A stretch of DNA of 7,803 bases, from NCBI GenBank assembly GCA_017463035.1, contig JAFTPY010000098.1, forward strand, positions 1 to 7,803. The letters are read 5' to 3'. Made by a program: the position numbers and the translations under genes. Numbering within the stretch: position 1 is the first letter of the stretch; every line of letters begins with the position of its first letter. The DNA is from Lachnospiraceae bacterium (GTDB lineage: Bacteria > Bacillota > Clostridia > Lachnospirales > Lachnospiraceae). Shown here one piece after another: positions 1-5,921 of the stretch. Below the pieces are notes generated by a model. That model was not told where the DNA came from, searched no databases, and saw only the letters and a program-made list of their open reading frames with translations.

Positions 1-149
1 ACTGCACCTGCGGCTGTCATGACCATGACCACGAGCACCATCATGAGCATCATCACCACGACCATGAGGAGCATGAGCATCATCACCATCATGAGCACGG
101 TGAGGACTGCACCTGCGGCTGTCATGACCATGACCACGAGCACCATCAT
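1..149 (+). repeat. In-frame 105-bp direct duplication encoding a 35-residue Cys/His unit
   Basis: Bases 1-44 recur without mismatch at 106-149, an offset of 105 bp, or exactly 35 codons. Each copy encodes Asp-Cys-Thr-Cys-Gly-Cys-His-Asp-His-Asp-His-Glu-His-His-His. The spacer between copies is itself made of CAT/CAC/GAG codons. The first copy touches the window edge, so more units may lie upstream. The exact DNA identity suggests a recent duplication or ongoing slippage rather than convergence at protein level. Confidence 0.9.
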
Positions 150-443
150 CACCATCATCATGCGGATGAAGTATTTACCAGTTGGGGTAAGGAAACGCCG
201 CACAAGTATGAGCGCGATACCATGCGTGAGATTTTAAATAAGCTTGCAAATACCGAGGAGTACGGTGTGATTTTACGTGCGAAGGGTATGGTACCGGCAA
301 CGGACGGTACCTGGATTTACTTTGACCTTACTCCGGGTGAATTCGAGCTTCGTGAGGGTACCCCGGATTATACCGGACGTAGTTGTGTTATCGGTTCTAA
401 GATTAAGGAAGAGGCGCTGGAAGTTTTATTCGAGCTGGCGTAA
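3..443 (+). CDS. CobW/COG0523 G3E GTPase, C-terminal part with Cys/His-rich linker (5' end outside window)
   Basis: The frame is open from the first base and ends at TAA 441-443, giving 146 visible residues; the N-terminal GTPase domain lies upstream. Residues 1-53 are a metal-binding linker with 28 His and two Cys-Thr-Cys-Gly-Cys motifs (residues 1-5 and 36-40), separated by runs of His, Asp and Glu. Residues about 57-146 match a CobW C-terminal domain: the FTSWGKE start, the VILRAKGMV strand, WIYFDLTPGEF, and the closing CVIGSKIKEEALEVLF. Family knowledge: COG0523 GTPases are metal chaperones or insertases, often for zinc, and His-rich linkers in them bind divalent metals. The specific metal and client cannot be read here. 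The next gene starts 24 bases downstream and encodes another G3E-like GTPase, so the two are probably cotranscribed. An internal ATG at 222 would remove the linker and is not the true start. Confidence 0.85.
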   Translation, partial: CTCGCHDHDHEHHHEHHHHDHEEHEHHHHHEHGEDCTCGCHDHDHEHHHHHHHADEVFTSWGKETPHKYERDTMREILNKLANTEEYGVILRAKGMVPATDGTWIYFDLTPGEFELREGTPDYTGRSCVIGSKIKEEALEVLFELA

Positions 444-467
444 TAGGAAATTAAGAGAGGTTCTACA

Positions 468-1409
468 ATGGAGATCCCTGTATATATTATTACCGGTTTT
501 TTGGAAAGCGGTAAAACCACATTTATAAAAAATACGCTGGAGTACCCGAACTTTGCCTCCGGAGAAAAGACCATTCTCCTGCTTTGTGAAGAGGGAATGG
601 AAGAGTATGATACGGAGGCGTTGGAGAAGAATAACATATTCGTGATTCCGGTGGAAAACGAAGAAGATTTGTCTCCGGCATTTTTGAAAAAGTGTCAGTC
701 CGATTATCGTCCTGAGCGTGTCATGATTGAGTTTAACGGCACCTGGAGTATGTCCGGTTTTATTGAGAGAGGCATGCCGAGAGGCTGGGAGCTTGCTCAG
801 ATGATTACCATGGCGGATGCCGGCACCTTCGAAGTGTATATGAGCAATATGCGTCAGATGATGGCGGAGCAGATAAATTTTACGGAGTTGGTAATTTTTA
901 ACCGTTGTACCGCAGAGACCAAGCGGAACACCTTCCGTAAGGCGGTGCGTGCATTAAATCGTCGTGCCCAGGTGCTCTTTGAGTCGGAGGACGGAGAAGA
1001 CGGATTTGATGATGAAATCGATTTGCCGTACGATTTAAATGCGGATATTATCGAGATTGAGGATGACGACTACGGTATCTTTTATCTGGATGCGCTGGAT
1101 CAGCCGCAGAAGTATAACGGCAAGACCGTTCGTTTTACGGCCATGGTGTATAAGGGAAGAGATATTCCGAAGGGATTTTTTGTACCGGGGCGTTTTGCCA
1201 TGACTTGTTGTGCGGATGATATCGGCTTTGTGGGTATGCTTTGCAAAGGTCCGCAGGCAGACAATTTTAAATTACGTGACTGGGTAAAGGTAACGGCGAA
1301 GGTTGCGGTAGAGTACCAGAGAGAATACGGCGGGGAAGGTCCTGTCCTGTATCTTGTGGACATGGTGCATACGGCAAAACCGAAGGAGCACCTGATTTAT
1401 ATGAATTAG
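468..1409 (+). CDS. G3E-type GTPase fused to a YcgQ/TIGR03943-like C-terminal domain
   Basis: 313 residues; ATG at 468 is preceded by AGAGAGG (454-460) with 7-base spacing. Residues 1-170 look like a CobW/G3E nucleotide-binding domain: beta strand VYIITG, Walker A GFLESGKTT (10-18), a switch-like E-F-N-G at 88-91 where G3E proteins usually have E-x-x-G, and N-R-C-T at 145-148 where the guanine-specificity NKxD is expected. The usual CxCC metal motif after Walker A is absent; only Cys40 is present. An acidic linker (173-201) leads to a second domain (about 203-313) with KYNGKTVRFTAMVYKG, GRFAMTCCADD (241-251) and a DWVKVTAKV strand. This resembles the C-terminal domain of B. subtilis YcgQ (TIGR03943/DUF1980), where a CCxxD motif is conserved. 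A CobW_C domain is missing. It follows a classical COG0523 gene by 24 bases, so a role in metal handling is inferred; substrate and GTPase activity are unknown. Confidence 0.8.
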   Translation: MEIPVYIITGFLESGKTTFIKNTLEYPNFASGEKTILLLCEEGMEEYDTEALEKNNIFVIPVENEEDLSPAFLKKCQSDYRPERVMIEFNGTWSMSGFIERGMPRGWELAQMITMADAGTFEVYMSNMRQMMAEQINFTELVIFNRCTAETKRNTFRKAVRALNRRAQVLFESEDGEDGFDDEIDLPYDLNADIIEIEDDDYGIFYLDALDQPQKYNGKTVRFTAMVYKGRDIPKGFFVPGRFAMTCCADDIGFVGMLCKGPQADNFKLRDWVKVTAKVAVEYQREYGGEGPVLYLVDMVHTAKPKEHLIYMN

Positions 1410-1426
1410 GAGCGCGAGGATAAACT

Positions 1427-3004
1427 ATGAGACAGACAGGCAGAGAGAGTAATATCCGCAGTTTAATCGGATTTGAGCTTTTCTTAAAGACGGCTTGTCT
1501 GTCTTTTTTTGTACCGTTGTTGGGAATGCTGTTTGATTTTTGTCTTTGGGCAAGCGGTTACAGCTATTTAACAAAGGAGAATCTGCCGGAGTTTTTGATG
1601 GCACCCGGCACATTGGTATGTGCTATACTTGTGCTTTGCGGAGGGGTGTATCTATTGTGTATAGAAGTGCATGCCGTAGGATTAGCGGTACGGGGAAGTT
1701 TTTCCGGGAATCGTCTGACTGTCTCGGAACTGTTTTTTAAAAGTGTATCGAAGACGGGAAAGATGCTTCGAAAGAAAAGTAAGTTACGTACAAAAATTAC
1801 GAGGCAGGAGATGCTTGCCTTCTTATGCGGGATGATAAAACGCGGGGTTCTGCTTTTTGCGTCGGAGGGCCTTTTGTACGGAGTCGGACTGGTGTTGCTG
1901 ATTGTTTGTGTGACGAAGACAGCAGACCCTCAGCCGGCCGGAGTTATTTTACTTCGAATCGTTAGGCGGTATAGGGTGTTGGCCGCCATCCTGTTTTTTT
2001 CCGTAAATACGGTGGTTTTGGAATATTTCTGTGTGGAACTTTGGTATACGAAGAAAGTGGGGAAATCAGGAAATCCGGTTGGTCAGAAAGTAGAAAGTGG
2101 GAGGCAGGTACGAAGCATTGGAGAGAAAACGAAGCTGCGAGAGGTTTGTTTTCGATTTGCCTGTGTATTGGTGGCGGTAACCGCAATCGCGCAAACCGTA
2201 TCTTTTTTTAGGAACGGAAATGTATTTATGTCCGAGGCCTTGGAGGAACTTTGTATTACAGCCCACAGAGGGGCATCGGGGGAAGCGCCGGAAAATACCT
2301 TGGCGGCTATTGGACTTGCAGTGGAGCAGGGGGCGGACTATGCGGAAATTGATGTAAGACTGACAGCGGACGGTGTGCCTGTTTTGCTTCATGACGAGGC
2401 ATTGTTTCGTACGACGGGGGTTCTAAATGACGTAGATTGCGTAACCTATGAGGAACTGTCTACGTATGATGCTGGAATCCGGTATGCAAAGGAATTTGCG
2501 GGACAGAGGGTACCGTCCTTACGGGAGGTATTTGAAGAGTACGGAGGAGATATCGGATTTAATATCGAATTAAAGACAAAACAGGATAAAGCACTTGCTT
2601 TTGAGGTGGTACATCTGATCGAGGAGTACGGCTTGGAGGAAAGCTGTATTGTGACTTCCATGTCTTACCGGCAGATTCAATGGGTGAAGGAGTTAAACGG
2701 AGAATTAAAAACGGGACATATTTTGTCTATGGTGTACGGTGATTTTTATGAAAATGATGCAGCGGACTTTTTCAGTATTCGTTCCGATTGTGTTACGGAG
2801 CTTGTGGTAGAGAAGGCTCATGCTCACGGAAAGGAAATTCATGTCTGGACGGTAAACCGGGAAAATGAATTAAAACGGATGAAGGCAATCGGCGTAGATA
2901 ATATTATTACCAATACTCCGGCCTATGCAAGGGAAATTGTGCAGAAGGACAAAGAAGCAGAGTCGCTGGGAGAATGGTTGTTGCTGCTGACTTCAAAAAA
3001 ATAG
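1427..3004 (+). CDS. Membrane-anchored glycerophosphodiester phosphodiesterase
   Basis: 525 residues; ATG at 1427 lies 17 bases after the previous stop, with a modest GAGG (1416-1419) upstream. Residues 1-265 are a membrane region with about five hydrophobic segments (near 15-43, 60-88, 138-165, 182-207 and 240-262) and basic loops (104-127, 208-238). Residues 276-505 are a GDPD TIM barrel: HRG at 280-282 within HRGASGEAPENT, E307 and D309 in YAEIDVRLT, H322 in LLHDEAL, E381 and K383 in NIELKTK, W474 in VHVWTVN-like IHVWTVN, and a closing GVDNIITNTP. The catalytic His pair and acidic metal ligands are all present, so an active enzyme that cleaves glycerophosphodiesters to glycerol-3-phosphate and an alcohol is expected, acting at the membrane. 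Similar fused proteins may use lipid- or teichoic-acid-derived substrates, which the sequence cannot decide. The membrane portion seems shorter than in many GDPD proteins with N-terminal membrane domains. Confidence 0.9.
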   Translation: MRQTGRESNIRSLIGFELFLKTACLSFFVPLLGMLFDFCLWASGYSYLTKENLPEFLMAPGTLVCAILVLCGGVYLLCIEVHAVGLAVRGSFSGNRLTVSELFFKSVSKTGKMLRKKSKLRTKITRQEMLAFLCGMIKRGVLLFASEGLLYGVGLVLLIVCVTKTADPQPAGVILLRIVRRYRVLAAILFFSVNTVVLEYFCVELWYTKKVGKSGNPVGQKVESGRQVRSIGEKTKLREVCFRFACVLVAVTAIAQTVSFFRNGNVFMSEALEELCITAHRGASGEAPENTLAAIGLAVEQGADYAEIDVRLTADGVPVLLHDEALFRTTGVLNDVDCVTYEELSTYDAGIRYAKEFAGQRVPSLREVFEEYGGDIGFNIELKTKQDKALAFEVVHLIEEYGLEESCIVTSMSYRQIQWVKELNGELKTGHILSMVYGDFYENDAADFFSIRSDCVTELVVEKAHAHGKEIHVWTVNRENELKRMKAIGVDNIITNTPAYAREIVQKDKEAESLGEWLLLLTSKK

Positions 3005-3022
3005 TTTGTGAAGTCAGGCAAC
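2980..3022 (+). other. Stem-loop spanning the GDPD stop codon
   Basis: Bases 2980-2995 and 3009-3022 form an inverted repeat with a perfect 9-bp core (CTGACTTCA / TGAAGTCAG) and an outer GTTG/CAAC pairing across a 2-base bulge. The TAG stop (3002-3004) lies in the 13-base loop. No T tract follows, so it is not a canonical intrinsic terminator. It may affect mRNA stability or processing between the GDPD and amidase genes. Confidence 0.5.
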
Positions 3023-3085
3023 ATCGGGAAAAACTGTCGTATGATATCAGTAGAACGGAAATGAAGATATGATGCGGAGGTTTGT

Positions 3086-3871
3086 ATGGCGGTAACAGTG
3101 GTTTTGGATGCCGGGCACGGCGGATTTGACAGCGGAGCGGTAGAAAACGGAAGAAGAGAGAAGGATGACAATCTGGCGCTTACGTTGGCGGTGGGAGAGA
3201 TTTTGCAGAGAAACGGTGTGGATGTGGTATATACGAGAACGGAGGATGTGTATGATTCGCCGGTACGGAAGGCGCAGATTGCCAATGAATCCGGGGCGGA
3301 CTATTTTATATCCTTTCACCGTAACTCCAGTCCGGAGAGCAACCGGTATTCCGGAGTGGAAACGCTGTTATATGACGAAAACGGAGTAAAGGCGGATATG
3401 GCTCGGGCGATTAATGCGGAGCTTGCGGAGGTCGGCTTTAATGATTTGGGTTTAAATATCCGCAGAGATTTGGCGGTACTCCGCCGTACCCAGATGCCGG
3501 CACTTTTGGTGGAGGTCGGTTTTATCAATACGGATGCGGATAATGCTCTTCTGGACGCACGGTTTGATGATGTGGCACAGGCCATTGCCAATGGTGTGTT
3601 GCAGACCATCGGCGGGGAAATAGGCCCGGGAATGGGGCAGCAGATGCCGATGTCAGAGGCCTATGCGGTACAGGTGGGATTGTTCCGAAATCCGGAAAAT
3701 GCGGATAATCTGTACCGGGAGTTGGTGGCACTGGGAATCCCGGCGGATATTTCCAGAAGCGGCAGTTTCTATGCGGTACGTGCGGGACGAACCGAAAGTT
3801 TAAATGAGGCGGTAGCATTGCAGCAGGAGCTGCAGCAGCTGGGCTATGATACGTTAGTGGTGACCTTGTAA
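3086..3871 (+). CDS. N-acetylmuramoyl-L-alanine amidase (Amidase_3) with C-terminal SPOR domain, no signal peptide
   Basis: 261 residues; ATG at 3086 is set by GGAGG at 3076-3080 with 5-base spacing, and the two ATGs just upstream are out of frame. Residues 3-175 are an Amidase_3 domain, which cuts the amide bond between MurNAc and L-Ala of peptidoglycan. The zinc ligands are visible: H11 (DAGHGG), E25 (RREKD), H78 (SFHRNS), and the catalytic Glu is E143 (LLVEVGF). A Gly/Met/Gln-rich linker (176-190) leads to a SPOR domain (191-261, starting EAYAVQVGLF, with FYAVRAG), which binds denuded glycan strands. The protein starts directly with the first beta strand of the enzyme and has no signal peptide or membrane anchor. 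This matches the layout and length of B. subtilis CwlC, a mother-cell lytic amidase that also lacks a signal. That role is inferred, and a phage-type lysin origin is less likely given the SPOR domain. The gene may be cotranscribed with the GDPD gene, 81 bases upstream. Confidence 0.92.
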   Translation: MAVTVVLDAGHGGFDSGAVENGRREKDDNLALTLAVGEILQRNGVDVVYTRTEDVYDSPVRKAQIANESGADYFISFHRNSSPESNRYSGVETLLYDENGVKADMARAINAELAEVGFNDLGLNIRRDLAVLRRTQMPALLVEVGFINTDADNALLDARFDDVAQAIANGVLQTIGGEIGPGMGQQMPMSEAYAVQVGLFRNPENADNLYRELVALGIPADISRSGSFYAVRAGRTESLNEAVALQQELQQLGYDTLVVTL

Positions 3872-4288
3872 TTATTTTTTGCAAAGCACCCGTTCAAATA
3901 AAAGACCGGCCAGTGCCCAGCAGGGAACGTAATCCAGGCGGATGACACCTTTGTAGTTCAGTTTTGCTTTGCTGTAGTCCCAGGGGCAGGCATTGTGGCG
4001 TTTTAACAGAATACCGCTGGTATATTCGCAGCCTAAGATAGCTGAGGCGTAGATGCTTCCGCGGAATAGGGCAGATTTGGATTTGATGCGTTTGTAAACG
4101 GTAGGAATAAAAGCGGCCAGACCGTAAATGGGGAACATCCAGACAGAGGTGCGACAAAGTAAGCGCTTGTCATTTTTTCTGTTGCGGAAGGACCCCATAC
4201 CTGTCCAAAAACATTCCAGACACCAGCCGATGAGACCGCATTGAACAAAATCGGAGCAAAAACGACGGATAGGGCGTAATTGATGCAT
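3872..4288 (-). CDS. Small membrane protein of the putative ABC transporter permease family PF06541 (CmpB-like)
   Basis: 138 residues, read from ATG at 4288-4286 with a perfect AGGAGG at 4300-4295 (6-base spacing). Conserved landmarks of this family are visible in order: GLIGWCLECFW (18-28), a Pro-containing MFPIYGLAAF (51-60), CEYTSGILL (87-95), PWDYSK (102-107), and a final GVIRLDYVPCWALAGLLF. Four hydrophobic segments (about 12-30, 49-65, 79-95 and 120-135) indicate an integral membrane protein. The family label is only a putative permease; substrate and partner are unknown and no ATPase gene is adjacent. The frame is open much further upstream to 4579, but that extension runs through a long inverted repeat with non-protein-like sequence, so the short start is preferred. 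The stop codon (3874-3872) directly abuts the stop of the convergent amidase gene. The RBS is buried in a strong hairpin. Confidence 0.8.
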   Translation of the reverse strand: MHQLRPIRRFCSDFVQCGLIGWCLECFWTGMGSFRNRKNDKRLLCRTSVWMFPIYGLAAFIPTVYKRIKSKSALFRGSIYASAILGCEYTSGILLKRHNACPWDYSKAKLNYKGVIRLDYVPCWALAGLLFERVLCKK

Positions 4289-4354
4289 AAAAAACCTCCT
4301 GTATACTTCTTTGTCATAGTATCTTCCAAAGACAGGAAAGTATACGGGAGGTTT
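4289..4354 (-). terminator. Terminator/attenuator-like hairpin burying the SD of the membrane protein gene
   Basis: Bases 4292-4308 pair with 4338-4354: 17 bp with one mismatch (T at 4300 against G at 4346, a wobble-type change), containing GTATAC on both sides. Read on the minus strand, the 3' arm carries the AGGAGG Shine-Dalgarno (4300-4295) and runs straight into T6 (4294-4289) before the ATG at 4288. The same structure can therefore end transcription arriving from tyrA and block ribosome access to the next gene. On the + strand the hairpin is followed by GTTTCGTTTT, so weak termination from the other side is also possible. Confidence 0.7.
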
Positions 4355-4373
4355 CGTTTTCGTGCAGGCAAAT

Positions 4374-4401
4374 GGACTGTCGCAGGATGAATGCGCAGTC
4401 C
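4374..4401 (+). other. Hairpin at the left end of the long inverted repeat
   Basis: GGACTG-T-CGCA (4374-4384) pairs with TGCG-CAGTCC (4392-4401), leaving one bulged T and a 7-base loop. The right end of the element (about 4784-4812) can form a weaker counterpart, GCGCA/TGTGC. A T6 run lies at 4411-4416, 9 bases beyond the left hairpin, too far for a textbook terminator. Confidence 0.55.
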
Positions 4402-4594
4402 CACTCTTGCTTTTTTGTGTATGGAAATAAGTCGGTCTCCTATATTTTCCTTTTAACAGATAGAAATTAGCCGATATCCTTCGCAGTATCCTCTTTTCTC
4501 GTACTCCGGATAGAGTCTTTCTAATTACTTCGGTAAAATGTATGTATGAGTGACGCAACCGCCCTGATGCGACATCCATGTCTTATGGCGGGCT

Positions 4595-4617
4595 CGCCCG
4601 GACCTCCTGTCCGGGCG
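4595..4617. other. GC-rich 9-bp hairpin at the centre of the inverted repeat
   Basis: CGCCCGGAC (4595-4603) and GTCCGGGCG (4609-4617) are perfectly complementary around a 5-base loop. The loop reads CTCCT on the + strand and AGGAG on the minus strand. It is markedly more GC-rich than the AT-rich arms. No T tract follows on either strand, so it is not a classical terminator on its own. Confidence 0.75.
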
Positions 4618-4815
4618 TTGCTGACAACCATCGAAGTAATAAGAAAGTCTACTATCCTACGTAAAGTTCAAAGAGAATATTGCGAAGGATATCGGCTGTA
4701 TTCATGTAATGTAAAAGAAAATATAGGAGACCGACTTTTGTACATCTACAAGGACTACGCAAGAGTCCGCCACGCCCGGGGCCACTGCGCATTCATTTGT
4801 GCACGACAGTCCCAC

Positions 4816-5907
4816 TTACCGATATACCGTGAATCGATTATCGGTCAACAGTGTATAGGCTCGTTCCAATGCGTCTCTGTCATAAAACTCGATACGGAGA
4901 GCACCCTGCTCGTAAGCACGGTTATGGACAATGCCGATATTTTTTAAGCTGATGCCGTGTACCGCCAAAAGGGTGGCAAAGGTGGCAATGGCACCGGCCT
5001 CGTCCCGCAGATCCGCATGGAGAACAAAGGACTCCGGCAGAGCCCCCTTTCGTTCCTGCAAGGAACTGCGGAATTCTCCTGCCTCGGAAAACATTGCCTG
5101 AATTTCTTCTTTGTTTTCCGAAAGTAAAGCCTGCGCTGCTTCGGTCAGCAGGGAAATATAGCGATGCAGGGTCGGAAGGACAAAGGTCGTATTAGCCGAT
5201 AAAATGCTTTCCCAAAGAGAAGGGGAAGAGGAGGCGATACGTGTAATGTCTTTAAAACCGCCTGCCGCTAAAAGCCGCATGGTTTCCGCATCCTCGGAGG
5301 TGCGGACCAGATTGACTAACTGTGCCGCAATGACGTGGGGAACATGGCTGATGGCCGCCACCGCATCATCATGTTCGGCAGGAGAGAGTACCACCGGGAT
5401 GGATTTTATTTGTTTTACCAAGGAAAGAAAAGCATCTACCCGTTCCTTCGGACAAGCATCGGTCAGAGTGATAGCGTAGTAGGCATTCTCCATAAGAAGT
5501 GCGTTACTGTGAGAAAAGCCGGTACGCTCGGAGCCGGTCATCGGGTGTCCGCCGATAAATTGCGCGGAGAGTCCCGCTGCTTCCGCAGCAGCATGAATGC
5601 CGGATTTTACGCTGCCTACATCCGTAAGAATCGTTTTCTTTGAAACTATCTTTGCAAGCTCCGGCAGATAGGAAATATTGCTGTCCACCGGGGCGCACAG
5701 GAAAATGTAATCGCAATCGGAAAGCCCGGTCAGGGAAAAGACGACGTTATCCAAGACCTTTGTATCCAGAGCACTGCGCAAATCCTCGGAAAGCGCAGGC
5801 TTACGGGAATAAGCTAAAATTTTACAAGAAGGGTCCGTTTCCCGCAGGGCGCGGGCAATGGAGCCGCCGATTAAGCCGAGACCGATAAATCCAAACTGGG
5901 TATCCAT
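4816..5907 (-). CDS. tyrA: Prephenate dehydrogenase with C-terminal ACT domain
   Basis: 363 residues; ATG at 5907-5905 is preceded by AAGGAG (5919-5914) with 6-base spacing. It oxidatively decarboxylates prephenate to 4-hydroxyphenylpyruvate using NAD(P), the committed step towards tyrosine, in the cytosol. An N-terminal Rossmann fold (1-165) carries the dinucleotide motif GLGLIG (9-14), FLCAPV (69-74), TDVGSVK (95-101) and GGHPMTGSERTG (119-130), with H121 in the conserved position. The helical domain (170-285) has SHVPHVIA (187-194) and GGFKDITRIASSSPSLW (216-232), typical of the family. Residues about 293-363 form an ACT domain, which in this class usually mediates tyrosine feedback inhibition. 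It starts 14 bases after the aroF stop, so the two are cotranscribed. The stop codon lies 3 bases from the long inverted repeat. Confidence 0.96.
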   Translation of the reverse strand: MDTQFGFIGLGLIGGSIARALRETDPSCKILAYSRKPALSEDLRSALDTKVLDNVVFSLTGLSDCDYIFLCAPVDSNISYLPELAKIVSKKTILTDVGSVKSGIHAAAEAAGLSAQFIGGHPMTGSERTGFSHSNALLMENAYYAITLTDACPKERVDAFLSLVKQIKSIPVVLSPAEHDDAVAAISHVPHVIAAQLVNLVRTSEDAETMRLLAAGGFKDITRIASSSPSLWESILSANTTFVLPTLHRYISLLTEAAQALLSENKEEIQAMFSEAGEFRSSLQERKGALPESFVLHADLRDEAGAIATFATLLAVHGISLKNIGIVHNRAYEQGALRIEFYDRDALERAYTLLTDNRFTVYR

Positions 5908-5921
5908 AAAACACTCCTTAT

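Larger units (their letters stand above)
4374..4812. repeat. Long imperfect inverted repeat (about 440 bp), MITE-like or structured-RNA element
   Basis: The left arm 4374-4532 and right arm 4632-4812 are complementary in ordered blocks: 4374-4382/4804-4812 (9 bp), 4387-4399/4784-4796 (13 bp), 4403-4410/4759-4766 (8 bp), 4429-4449/4717-4737 (21 bp perfect), 4469-4485/4681-4697 (17 bp perfect), and 4515-4532/4632-4649 (16 of 18). The 99-bp centre holds a GC-rich hairpin. The right arm has an extra GC-rich stretch near 4767-4783. No convincing gene lies inside. The element begins 3 bases beyond the tyrA stop codon. I saw no clear target-site duplication. The function is not known to me. Confidence 0.85.

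Noticed and set aside
1..161. CRISPR-like or non-coding repeat array at the left edge
   Set aside because: The repeats are in frame, encode a coherent Cys/His linker and lack regular spacers.
222..443. A separate small gene starting at ATG 222
   Set aside because: It is the C-terminal part of the CobW_C domain, and the frame is open and meaningful from base 3.
4300..4373. Own promoter for the small membrane protein gene between hairpin and inverted repeat
   Set aside because: TATACT and GATACT candidates exist on the minus strand, but no -35 box lies at 16-18 bases from either.
3872..4579. A longer 235-residue reading frame for the membrane protein, starting at 4579
   Set aside because: The extra 97 residues are translated from the left arm of the inverted repeat and the SD-burying hairpin, have no family-like sequence and no RBS at proper distance (AGGAG lies 24 bases before). 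The ATG at 4288 has a perfect AGGAGG.
4546..4947. A 133-residue + strand frame across the inverted repeat centre, right arm and tyrA 3' end
   Set aside because: No SD, composition unlike protein, and half of it is antisense to tyrA.
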